The position numbers were made by a program, and so were the translations under genes. The notes beneath the pieces are model-generated. The model saw nothing but the letters and a program-made list of their open reading frames with translations, ran no database searches and had not been told where the DNA came from. This document shows, one piece after another, positions 55,789-64,000 of a stretch of 64,000 nucleotides of DNA (within the stretch, counting starts at the first letter, position 1; each line of letters begins with the position of its first letter). Source of the DNA: Pseudozyma flocculosa PF-1 (taxonomy: Eukaryota > Basidiomycota > Ustilaginomycetes > Ustilaginales > Ustilaginaceae); contig NW_006920871.1 of the NCBI RefSeq assembly GCF_000417875.1, positions 347,950 to 411,949 of the forward strand, in the 5' to 3' direction.

Positions 55789-58542
55789 CTAAGCCTTGTC
55801 CTCCGCCCCCTTGGCGCCATCCGCCTCGCTCCCACCCCGTCCCATGGCCCATCGCGCCGCCTCGGATCGACACCGCGCCACCTCGGCGTACACGGTGCGC
55901 GCCACCTCGTCCCACACTTCGGCATCGCGGTACGGCCGCTCGCACGACCCCGTCCCCCCCTGCAGGTTCTCGGTCGCGCTCTCCCCAACCTCGACCCCCA
56001 ACCCGGGCACGTGCACCGCCCCGGGCGCCTCGGTGTCTTGCCCGGTGCCAGGCGCCTTCGGAGCGCTATTGGTGCCCGACGACGTGGCCGCCTTGGACGG
56101 CTCAAACTTGAGCGCATCCGGAGGGTGGAACCAGTAGTTGAGCGCCATGTGGAAGCCTTGGTCGGCACCAGCGCCAGCACCGCTCTTGCCGCTGCTGCTG
56201 CTGCCCTCGTCGGCCGCGGTGGCATCGTCCGAGCCATAGGGCGGCAGCGACGACGACGTCACCTCGTGATACCAGCTGGCGGGCAGGTAGAGCATCTCGC
56301 CGGGTCTCAAAAACACCTCAAAAGGCTCCGGGCAGTCCAGCAGCGGCCGCGGACCCTTGAGCTCCACGTCTTCAACGGCAACACGCGAGGCCTTCTTCTT
56401 GCTGTTGCCCTTGGCCTTTGATGTGCTCGATCCTGATCTCGAGCCATTGCTGGCGGCAGCGGCGGGCGGGCGGCAGGGGTCGTCGGGAATACCAAAGTGT
56501 GCGTGAAGCGTCCGCGGATGGACCAGCGAGAAGCTCTGCGGCTCCTTGTCTTCCGCATCGTTTCCGTCGTCGTCGTCGTCGTCGTCGTCGTCGGCCTGCC
56601 CGGACAGAGCGAGGAGCCGTTGCAGTTCCGCCTCGCCCGCGTCGACGTCGCCAAACTCGGATCCAGAGTCTGCCTCGGGGAAAAGCGGTGGCCCAGAGTC
56701 GTCGGAATCGTCGCCGCTGTCGTCATCATCTTCGTCGTCATCCATGTCGTCGCCGACAGCGGGAAATCCGTCGCCGTCGCCGTCATCGTCCATGTCCTCG
56801 TCGTCCTCACTGCCTTCGTCTGAGTCTGGACCCGGGAGGGCCTCGATGCTCTGGATCTCGGAAGCGATCTTGACCTTCTTGCGCGAGCTCTTGCCGTCGG
56901 CCATCTTGCGCTCTCGTTCACCGCCAGACGATTCGGCATCGCTGGGAGGGTCGCCGTCCTCGTGTTCCTCTGCCGAAAAGCTCGTGAATGGTGGAGAGCC
57001 GCCGCCATCGCTGTCGAAGTCGTCATCGAGGCCATGGATCCTCTTTAGATCCGGAGGGGGCGCCTTGCGCTCTGTCGGATCCTCGTCAGAGTCCGAATCC
57101 AGAGACCCTGGCGCGCCCTCTGTGAGGCGGTTGACCTGCTGGCAGAAGATGTCCATCGCCTCCTTGTCGCCCATGAAGGCGCGCCTGGCGAGCGGATGCA
57201 GCTCTTCTGGCACCCTGTCGAGAAGGTCTTCCATCCTTCCGTCCTGGCTGCCCTCTTCTTCGCTCTCCGAGTAGACGTCGTCTTCCGAGCTCAGCTCCTC
57301 GTCTTCCTCGTCGCTGCCCCCTCGGCCGTTGGAAAAGGTGAGCCCTCTGGCTGCCATGATCCTCCTAAGCCGGGCGGAGCGCTCGTTGTCCTCGCTGTCG
57401 ATCTCGCCATCGTCGCCTTCGTCTTCTTCGTCGCTTGTGTTGGCGTTGGGGTCGATGCCCTCTTCGTCCATCCTGCACAGGAGGAGCTCGGCTTCGGCCT
57501 GCAGGAACGCCTGCTCGGCCAGCTCCTGCGCGTGCGTCTGCTTGGCCTTGCCCTTTCGCTGCTGCCGGTGCTTTTCACCTTCGCCGCAGGCGGCGGCGGC
57601 GAGGTCGTCGATCTCCTGCTTGACCCGGAGCCGGGCCTGCCGGCGCCATCGGGCGGCGTCCGAGGGAACCAGGCCGTCGGGCCGGATCGAGAGGCGCTGC
57701 CGTGCTCCCGGTGCAAAGGGAGGTACCTCGCCGGGAGCGGTGTAGACGATGAGGCCGTTAGGATGCACCTTTTCGATCTGGCCTCTCGGATGGAGGTGAC
57801 GGTGGGCCGAGGGCGGGAAGAGGAGGAAGCGCTTGTAGCCCGAGAGAAGGATGTAGAGGTTGTCGTGGAAGTCGTGGTGGAGGCCGGAGCTCTTTCCTTC
57901 TTTGCTGCTGCCCAGCCAGAGGTTGCACTGCTGGAGCACCAGCTGGCCGAGCAGGTCCGGCCTGGCGGGGAAGTCGTTTGACAGCGCATTGGTGGGGGCC
58001 GGGAGGACCGTGTCGATCTCGGGCTTGAAGTCGGCCTTGCCGCCGTCGAGGGCTCCGATGATGGACCCGTCGTGCGTCGCCAGGTCGGATCCCGAAGCCT
58101 CGCTCGAGGAGGATGACCCCGTGTCGTTGTCTTCATCGCCGCCCTCGTCGCCGTCGTCGTACTGCGTGGTCAGGTACCATTTCCCGGCCTGGCTCGGATC
58201 TTGAAGGATGTCGATGTACTCGGAGAAGGGGACCGTCTTTCTGGCCGCAGAGGTGCCAAAGTGGCCTGCCGTGGGATGGATGGGCTCGATCTTGACGGGC
58301 ACGTTGCCGGCCACGGAGCGGAGGTATTCGAGGTCCGTCCAGCGCTCGCCCGCCCACTCGGGGTCGGACAGGGTGCCCTGGATGACGACGGGCCTGCGTT
58401 TCCTGATGTACTCGTTCCACATCTCCTCGCGCGAGATCTGGTTGGTGATCCTGGGGATCTCGGGCGTGTAGACCGACGTGAGGGGCCGGGGCGCCCAACC
58501 CGCGTACTGGTCGTGCGATATTGGCAGCGGAAGCCTGCTCAT
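55789..58542 (-). CDS. JMJD7-like JmjC/cupin oxygenase with long acidic insertion
   Basis: A 917-residue intronless Fe(II)/2-oxoglutarate-type protein. The fold matches the cupin_8/JMJD7 group (hydroxylases of protein side chains): RRPVVIQGTLSDPEW near the N terminus, NLWLGSSKEGKSSGLHHDFHDNLY carrying His222 and Asp224 of the HxD pair (split here as NLWLGSSKEGKSSG and LHHDFHDNLY), LLSGYKRFLLFPPS, then RPGEMLYLPASWYHEV with the distal metal ligand His759, and MALNYWF. In human JMJD7 HxD and the distal His are about 100 residues apart; here they are 535 apart. The added sequence (about 290-720) is Asp/Glu/Ser-rich low-complexity with several uninterrupted acidic runs. A first acidic stretch lies at about 135-170. 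The frame extends upstream only to a TTG, so the ATG at 58542 (MSRLPLPISH) is used. Substrate unknown. Confidence 0.85.
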   Translation of the reverse strand: MSRLPLPISHDQYAGWAPRPLTSVYTPEIPRITNQISREEMWNEYIRKRRPVVIQGTLSDPEWAGERWTDLEYLRSVAGNVPVKIEPIHPTAGHFGTSAARKTVPFSEYIDILQDPSQAGKWYLTTQYDDGDEGGDEDNDTGSSSSSEASGSDLATHDGSIIGALDGGKADFKPEIDTVLPAPTNALSNDFPARPDLLGQLVLQQCNLWLGSSKEGKSSGLHHDFHDNLYILLSGYKRFLLFPPSAHRHLHPRGQIEKVHPNGLIVYTAPGEVPPFAPGARQRLSIRPDGLVPSDAARWRRQARLRVKQEIDDLAAAACGEGEKHRQQRKGKAKQTHAQELAEQAFLQAEAELLLCRMDEEGIDPNANTSDEEDEGDDGEIDSEDNERSARLRRIMAARGLTFSNGRGGSDEEDEELSSEDDVYSESEEEGSQDGRMEDLLDRVPEELHPLARRAFMGDKEAMDIFCQQVNRLTEGAPGSLDSDSDEDPTERKAPPPDLKRIHGLDDDFDSDGGGSPPFTSFSAEEHEDGDPPSDAESSGGERERKMADGKSSRKKVKIASEIQSIEALPGPDSDEGSEDDEDMDDDGDGDGFPAVGDDMDDDEDDDDSGDDSDDSGPPLFPEADSGSEFGDVDAGEAELQRLLALSGQADDDDDDDDDGNDAEDKEPQSFSLVHPRTLHAHFGIPDDPCRPPAAAASNGSRSGSSTSKAKGNSKKKASRVAVEDVELKGPRPLLDCPEPFEVFLRPGEMLYLPASWYHEVTSSSLPPYGSDDATAADEGSSSSGKSGAGAGADQGFHMALNYWFHPPDALKFEPSKAATSSGTNSAPKAPGTGQDTEAPGAVHVPGLGVEVGESATENLQGGTGSCERPYRDAEVWDEVARTVYAEVARCRSEAARWAMGRGGSEADGAKGAEDKA

Positions 58543-59720
58543 GGCGGCGGGGGTGAGCGGTTGGCGGGGGCTTTCGTTGCCTCGTCGAGCTTGACGAAGT
58601 CGATGCGGGTGACCGAGGTCGAATTCAGGAGCAACCAGAGAGGACAAGGATTGGTGCTGGAGGCGCCTCCAGCGGTCGATGGCGGTGCGGCCTTAGACGA
58701 GGGTTTGGCGGATCATACGGCGCTCAAAGCAGCGGGGACGGCATGCGATAGAACGGATGCTGGCAGGCGGTGAACTGCAGGAAGAGTGACGAGGGTGCAG
58801 GCTGCCAGACGGGGAGGAGTGCGAATTAGAGCGCGGCGGACTGCGGCGAAGCGCAAAGGTGGTCAGAGCGGCCATCAGCAGAGAAGGCGGCGGCGGCGGC
58901 GGCGGCAAAGAGGGAAAAAAAGATTGAGTCCAAGTGATCGGGCCCTGCAGCTTCCTCGCCGTCATGCAACCAAGACAGCCAGGCCAGTCGAGGCCGGTCG
59001 AAGCCAGAGTAGTGTCGAGTGTCGAGGCTTTGTCATCCGCCCGCCGAGGGCAGCAGCGGTTGGCTGCGGTGGGCCGTTCCTTCAAAAGGAGGCGGAAAAA
59101 GAGCGACCGTCACTCGGCCCCATCTTCCCATCTCTGCAAAGAAAAAAAGCCTCGACGCCCGCCGACAAGCCCACAGACGCCCGCCCGCTTCCCATAAAGT
59201 CGAGCCACGCCGCAACCCGCCTCCTTTTCTCTTCTCTTCTTCTCCAACGCGCGCCCTCCTCCGGCTGCGCTCGCCAACGTCTTCGTGAGTACCGCCCTTG
59301 ACCCCAAGGCCAACGCACCTGCCAGCTCGAGCGACACCACAACGACTTCCCCACACCGGCAATGAGCGAACGCGCAAGGTTACATACATAATGCGCTCAA
59401 TACATCTGGCACCTCTTCGCCGAGCCCCTGGCGGCGTCTCCCGCTCGCGGGCTTCGCTGCCAGGGTCGATGCCGCAACTTTGACTCTCCGAGCCGTCGTG
59501 CACCTCTCGTGGTGTCTCTTTTCGCTGCTGGTCGCAGCGCTACCTCGCCTTCGAGCCCATCCATGCTGTTAGGCTGTCTTGACTGACCAAGTCCGCATGC
59601 ATTGCCCTCCCGCTCTTGGATCGCGTCGCCGACAGCAGGTCCGCACAGAATACAACCTTCGTCGCACCTGTCTGCAGGAACCACCTCTCGCGCCCCCGCC
59701 TGTTGATTCACACTTCGACG
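58543..59720. promoter_or_regulatory. Divergent intergenic region, JmjC-like gene and SDHAF3
   Basis: A 1.18 kb head-to-head promoter region. On the plus strand a GTGAGT at 59285 and a TGTCTGCAG ending near 59680 could bound a leader intron of SDHAF3, but nothing tests this. A GGC repeat near 58880-58905 and CT-rich DNA at 59220-59270 are present. No other gene was recognised. Confidence 0.45.
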
Positions 59721-60239
59721 ATGAGGCCGACTCAGCTGCTGCGACTCCGTCAGACCATGGCCCAGCTGGCCAAGGCGTCGAACCAGCCGGTGCCCCCGTC
59801 TGCGCCCTCTAGCGCCGTCAGGGAGGCGTCGGCCACGATCCTGCCGCCGATCCAGCTCTACCGCCGCATCCACCGCGCCCACCGCCACCTGACGGCCGAC
59901 ATGCGGGTGCTGGGCGATGACTATGTGCGCGACGAGTTCCGGCGCCACAAGGACATCGACAACCCGCTGCAGATTGTCGCGTTCCTGAGCTCGTGGAAGA
60001 TGTACCTCGACCAGCTCGAGGTGTCGCAGGGCAAGCCCGGCGGCTTCCGCGGCAAGCGTCTCGACGCGACGCTCATGGACAAGCTGTCCGACGAGCAGGT
60101 CAACCAGCTCTACGAGCTGATGCAGGCCACCGAGTCGGCCTATGACCCCGAGCGTGCCCAGGCCGCTCCGCCCAACGCAAAGGCTATGGCCCAAGCCGCC
60201 GCTAAGGCCCAGGGCATGTCGCTCAAGAACGACGACTGA
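59721..60239 (+). CDS. SDHAF3: Succinate dehydrogenase assembly factor SDHAF3 (LYR protein)
   Basis: A 172-residue mitochondrial matrix protein of the Acn9/SDHAF3 (yeast Sdh7) family, which protects and helps insert the Fe-S subunit Sdh2 during assembly of complex II. The basic, hydroxylated N terminus (MRPTQLLRLRQTMAQLAKAS) is a plausible mitochondrial presequence. The LYR motif is Leu46-Tyr47-Arg48 in IQLYRRIHRAHRHL. DDYVRDEFRRHKDIDN and FLSSWKMYLDQL are the other conserved blocks. It is longer than typical members (about 120-130) because of the leader and an Ala/Lys-rich tail. The ATG at 59721 is chosen for the presequence; a second in-frame ATG lies 12 codons later. No intron in the coding part. 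Confidence 0.9.
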   Translation: MRPTQLLRLRQTMAQLAKASNQPVPPSAPSSAVREASATILPPIQLYRRIHRAHRHLTADMRVLGDDYVRDEFRRHKDIDNPLQIVAFLSSWKMYLDQLEVSQGKPGGFRGKRLDATLMDKLSDEQVNQLYELMQATESAYDPERAQAAPPNAKAMAQAAAKAQGMSLKNDD

Positions 60240-61009
60240 CTCTAGCGCGCAGGCCGAGCGTGACCCCCTCCATATACCATCCAGCATGTCTCGTTCATTC
60301 CCCTTTGCCACCCTTGGTCGACCGCTGCGGCTAGCTCTGCCGCTCGCTGCTCCCTATAATGACCGCCACGTCGAGGCATCGGCTGCCATCTGTATTTCTA
60401 GACTCTGCGCCGCGCTCCCTCTCCTCTGCATTGCCACACGACCCATTCCCCATCCTTTTCGAGCGACGAAGCATGCATTCGGCGAAACACGGCTCGGCTG
60501 GCAGGTCGGCTCCCCTTTGGCCAAGAGGACTGATGTGAGCAGGTCGGCGGGTCGAGCACCCGCGGCAACTGCGGCAAGGGAGGGCCAGGGGAAATTGCTG
60601 CAAAATGGCAGGGCAGGGCAGGGCAGAGTTGTGGCTGGCTGGGCAGGTTTGCGTGATCGGGCTGGGGACGGGGCGCAGAAAAAAAGCAGGCGGGTGGCCG
60701 GGCGATGCGATAAATGGGGGTTCAAAGCCGAGCCTCAACGCCGCCTTTGCTCCTTCGTTGCGCACCACCACCATCGCCACCCCTTTGCCCTGCCTTGTCT
60801 CCCGGCTCACGGTCCTCTGCGCTGCCTCTCCACTCGCACCCCCCGTGCAAGAGTCGGCAAGAGGTCTACGCTAGGCTCATGTCATCCTGGCCGCCGCTCC
60901 AACGCACCGTCACCGCTTAGCTGCGTGCCTGACGTCGCTGGTTGCGCACCCTCCCCTTCGCTTAACCCTCCCACCTCTTACCGCCACTCGACCGGATTGC
61001 CCGCCCGCC
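60240..61009. other. Spacer between SDHAF3 and TFA1
   Basis: A 770 bp region between two plus-strand genes, holding the SDHAF3 3' end and the TFA1 promoter. The last 200 bp are C/T-rich on the coding strand. No gene was seen. Confidence 0.55.
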
Positions 61010-62344
61010 ATGTCAAGCAGCTTCACCTCGCTCGGCCGCGGCTCTGGTCCGCAGGATGGCGACATCAAGCTCGCCTCGGACGAGCAGCTCTCGACCATCC
61101 GGAGGCTCGCCCAGATCGTTGCTCGCATCTTCTACGAAGACCGCCACATCGTCCTGATGGACCAGCTTGTCACCATCACCGTCCTGCCTGCTGATGTCCT
61201 GGCCCACCGCCTTGGCACTCAGGTCAAGGAGCTGGCGGCGCTCGCCTCGAGGCTGCTCGAGGACAAGCTGGTCTGCACCTTCCGCCGCAATGAGACCAAG
61301 GACAACATCCACAACCGCACCTTCCAGCGCACCTACTACTACCTCGACTACAAGCTCTTTCTGGACGTGACAAAGTGGCGCATGATGTCGATCCGCAAGA
61401 AGATCGACCAGCGCCTGAGGAACGAGCTCGACAACAAGGGCTACGTCTGCCCCCGATGCAAGCGCTCGTTTTCCACGCTCGAGGTGGCGCACCTGCTCGA
61501 CGTCTTCCGCAACGTCTTTGTCTGCGACAACCCTGGCTGCAACACGGAGCTCGTCGACAACGAGGAGGCCGAGGACGTCAAGAAGAGCAAGGACAGCCTG
61601 ATGCGCTTCAACGAGCAGCTCGGCACCATCCTCGGCGGCCTGCGCAAGGTCGAAGGCATCACCCTGCCGCCGCTCGACGTCGGCGCCTGGCTCACCAAGC
61701 ACGCCGCCTCACAGCCTTGGAACGTCCGACGTGACGACGACACTGGCCTACCCACCCCGGCCCCGGTCAATGGCGTCTCGACAGGCCTCAAGGTCGACCT
61801 TGCCTCCAACGACCCTGCTGCCGAGGCCGCCCGCCGCGCCGCGAAGCTCAAGGCGGAAGAGGAACAACGCAAGCAGAACGCGCTTCCCGCCTGGCATCTT
61901 GCCAGTACCGTCAGCGGTGAGCAGACCAGCCTCGGACGCAAGCAGCAGAGGCTACAGGGCCTGGACGGCGTCGACATCGAGGAGGCCAAGAAGTCGGACG
62001 AGGTCGACGAGGAAGACTACTTTGCCCAGTATGCATCGCTGCAGAAAGCCGAGCAGAAGGCCAAATCCGCTGCCGCTGCAGCAGCAGCAGCCGCCGCCGC
62101 CGCCGCCGCCCCGAAGTCCTCGGCGGACAGCCCCGACCTCGACTTTGAGGACGTCGTGACGCAAGCACTGGACGGCGACTCATCCGCGCCCTCGCGCAAG
62201 AGGTCGCGCTCGCAGACGCCGACGGGTGACACAAGTCTGAGCAAGAAGCCCAAGGTCGACTCGCAAGGCACCACTCCAGCACCGCCCGCGGCCGCCGACG
62301 ACGACGACGAAGAGGGCTTTGACGACTTCGAGGACGTGATCTGA
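61010..62344 (+). CDS. TFA1: Transcription initiation factor TFIIE alpha subunit
   Basis: A 444-residue nuclear general transcription factor; TFIIE-alpha joins the RNA polymerase II pre-initiation complex and recruits TFIIH. The N-terminal winged-helix domain spans about 22-125 (LAQIVARIFYEDRHIVLMDQ is its start, one helix). The zinc ribbon follows with Cys147, Cys150, Cys172 and Cys177 (YVCPRCKRSF, FVCDNPGC). Beyond about 185 a helix (RFNEQLGTILGGLRKVEG) is conserved, then a variable region with a run of Ala from GCA/GCC codons (62068-62111) and an acidic C terminus (DDDDEEGFDDFEDVI), the part that contacts TFIIH in other species. No intron. It is shorter than human TFIIE-alpha's partner-binding tail would suggest only in the variable part, and near the yeast Tfa1 length (482). 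Confidence 0.93.
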   Translation: MSSSFTSLGRGSGPQDGDIKLASDEQLSTIRRLAQIVARIFYEDRHIVLMDQLVTITVLPADVLAHRLGTQVKELAALASRLLEDKLVCTFRRNETKDNIHNRTFQRTYYYLDYKLFLDVTKWRMMSIRKKIDQRLRNELDNKGYVCPRCKRSFSTLEVAHLLDVFRNVFVCDNPGCNTELVDNEEAEDVKKSKDSLMRFNEQLGTILGGLRKVEGITLPPLDVGAWLTKHAASQPWNVRRDDDTGLPTPAPVNGVSTGLKVDLASNDPAAEAARRAAKLKAEEEQRKQNALPAWHLASTVSGEQTSLGRKQQRLQGLDGVDIEEAKKSDEVDEEDYFAQYASLQKAEQKAKSAAAAAAAAAAAAAAPKSSADSPDLDFEDVVTQALDGDSSAPSRKRSRSQTPTGDTSLSKKPKVDSQGTTPAPPAAADDDDEEGFDDFEDVI

Positions 62345-63668
62345 ACACGCCCGTCGCCGTCACGCCGCCACGCCGCCGCACCATCTATACCCCCCACCCT
62401 TGGACGCCATCCATAGACATCGATACCCCAGCTAACCTTCATGGCGCCCGGGCCACGGTGCATTCGACGCCCCTCGCCTGATGAGAGGCGGACTCCGCCT
62501 GCAGTGAGCTTCCAGCGAGAATCGAGAACATGCTAAGACAGTCTCACGGAGCCCAGCCGTCCCATCTCCTCGGTCCCGTCCTTTCCGACCTCTCGCGATG
62601 CTGTTGCCCCCCCCCCCCCCTTTTCGCATCGTCCCTCTCCTGCTTCAGTCCTCTCCCTCGCCGTGTTCCCCTTCCCCAGCCACTTTCTCCCCCACCTCCC
62701 TTCCTCCCACCATCATCACGCCAGGTCTTAAGAGCACCGAGCCTTGGATCCGGCCTCGCATCTTTGCGAGGTTCGGATCCCGTGGCCGGGGTTTGAGTCA
62801 TAGCCAGGCAATATCGTCATGTCCCGTACTGTCCAGGCATAGGGGTCTGCTCCGGATCGGTGCCGGCGGCGCTCGTCGTCGCCGTGTCGCTCGAAAAGGC
62901 ACGGCTGCTCCTTGACCCGCCTCGCGCGGGTGAAGCGGTTGCGTTTCCTGCCCAACGACCCATCGTCGCCATTCCGAAGACGCAAAACACGTCCTCCCTC
63001 ACCCTCGCTCGTCGTTTCACCTCCTTGTGACGTTGAGGGGCAGGCGCGGTGGGGGGAGTGCAAAACTTGTCGAGGACGACGGTGGTCTGGTTGAGCTATG
63101 CTCGGCCGTCGACAGGCGCAACCCGGCCCTGGATTGGGGACGACATGCTTTCGGCGCTCGAGGGAGCAGTATCAGATCGGGCTTCGACGGCGAGAAGGTG
63201 GCGATGATCTCGGGCTCCTGATGGAAGCGCGACGGTGATGGCCTTGTCGCACGCCCCCTCGTACCAAAGTCGAGGTGCTGACCCTGCGACCTCAGGCGCC
63301 CCTTGCAATGCAATACGATGTAGCGCCGAGATAGAGACATGCGTGTCTGTGTGTCTGAGGGCGAGGATGAACCCAGGCGGGCAGCGAGAAGCCGCCCAGC
63401 AGGTGAGAAGATGTGGACCGGTAGGCGGGGCGCATTCCGATGCGTTGGCTGCGTCTGGCTGCATTCGGCGTCGAACCGTGCGAAGCCAAGGTGGAGAAGC
63501 GCGGTCTAGGCCTGGTAGGCTCCAGCTGTCACGCGACGAGGGTCAGCGCTGACCTCTCATCCCCTCGCCTCGTTCTTCCCCGACAACCACGACCACGACC
63601 GCGACCCCTGCCACCACCCGCTTCTTTTCTCGCCTCGCACGGCCGCCACCCCAACGACGACCAACACC
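62345..63668. other. 1.3 kb spacer before YVC1
   Basis: It lies between two plus-strand genes. A run of 14 C at 62607-62620 is flanked by a C/T-rich block (62600-62720). No recognisable gene; the last 90 bp before the Yvc1 start are CT/ACC-rich like a leader. Confidence 0.5.
62607..62620. repeat. Run of 14 C
   Basis: A homopolymer in non-coding DNA. Its length is unreliable if the data come from flow-based sequencing, as the linker remnant at 479 suggests. Confidence 0.85.
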
Positions 63669-64000
63669 ATGGCCTACGCACCCGCTGTCCACCGCGACGG
63701 CGATGCGGCCGCGCAGGCGTCGCGCATCCTGGCCGACACGCAGGTCTCGCCCGCCATCATCTCGGCGCTGATCCGCCGGGTCAAGGCGCTTACGTCGCGC
63801 CTCATCGACCGCGAGGTAGACGAGGACACCATCACCTCGACCGAGGGCCTCGTCACGCCCGCCGTCGTGTCGGCGTTTCACGAGATCGGCGGCGACTTTG
63901 GCGATGCCGTGCCCTACTGCCTGCTCGAGGCGCGCAAAAGTTCCTCCGCGACGCGGCGCGCCAGCCGCTCGACTACACGCTCAACTCGCGCCGCGCCCTC
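63669..64000 (+). CDS. YVC1: Vacuolar TRP cation channel Yvc1, 5' part with apparent frameshift
   Basis: The first about 110 residues of a Yvc1-type vacuolar TRP channel, which releases calcium from the vacuole; the window ends before any membrane segment. The ATG at 63669 begins MAYAPAVHRDG, followed by ALIRRVKALTSRLIDREVDEDTI (read as ALIRRVKALTSRL and IDREVDEDTI) and DAVPYCLLEAR, which match the cytosolic N-terminal region of fungal Yvc1. After the four A at 63936-63939 the frame reads Ser/Thr/Arg-rich nonsense, while the next frame gives KFLRDAARQPLDYTLNSRRAL, the expected family continuation (two pieces KFLRDAARQ and PLDYTLNSRRAL). One missing base in the A run explains this. A sequencing undercall is more likely than a real mutation. 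Confidence 0.75.
   Translation, partial: MAYAPAVHRDGDAAAQASRILADTQVSPAIISALIRRVKALTSRLIDREVDEDTITSTEGLVTPAVVSAFHEIGGDFGDAVPYCLLEARKSSSATRRASRSTTRSTRAAP

Overview
The window is nuclear DNA of a filamentous or yeast-like fungus. Every gene product recognised is fungal or pan-eukaryotic, spliceosomal GT-AG introns of about 90-240 bp are present, and the DNA is very GC-rich. Alanine-, serine-, glutamine- and aspartate-rich spacers between domains suggest a basidiomycete. A high-GC smut-type fungus (Ustilaginomycotina) is the best guess, but that rank is inference. Two assembly gaps (452-478 and 48638-48846), a remnant of a loxP-type mate-pair linker at 479-504 and an apparent homopolymer frameshift at 63936-63939 suggest a 454-era draft scaffold.

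Left part (1-34.4 kb): a Zn2Cys6 regulator (629-4117, -) and a secreted M28 metallo-aminopeptidase (12467-14206, +) diverge from an 8.3 kb stretch with no recognisable gene. Next come an NmrA/isoflavone-reductase-like oxidoreductase, two neighbouring class I alpha-mannosidases of family GH47 (one type II membrane protein, one secreted), a secreted GH51 alpha-L-arabinofuranosidase and a second, four-exon Zn2Cys6 regulator. The last five are all on the minus strand, head to tail, and look like an accessory sugar-processing neighbourhood.

Right part (35-64 kb): a denser housekeeping block holds the TRAPPIII subunit Trs85/TRAPPC8, the U2 snRNP-associated splicing factor SR140 (11 exons), the recombination translocase Rdh54/RAD54B (7 exons), the TORC2/PI(4,5)P2 effector Slm1 (5 exons), the first enzyme of dolichol-linked glycan synthesis Alg7 (5 exons), a JMJD7-like cupin with a very long acidic insertion, the succinate dehydrogenase assembly factor SDHAF3, TFIIE-alpha, and the start of a vacuolar TRP channel Yvc1 cut by the right edge. 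Alg7 and the GH47 enzymes act at opposite ends of N-glycan assembly and trimming; otherwise the housekeeping genes are functionally unrelated.

Exon structures were built by hand from splice signals, reading phase and family similarity, and all coding lengths close in frame. No tRNA, rRNA, transposon, CRISPR array or secondary-metabolite core gene was recognised.
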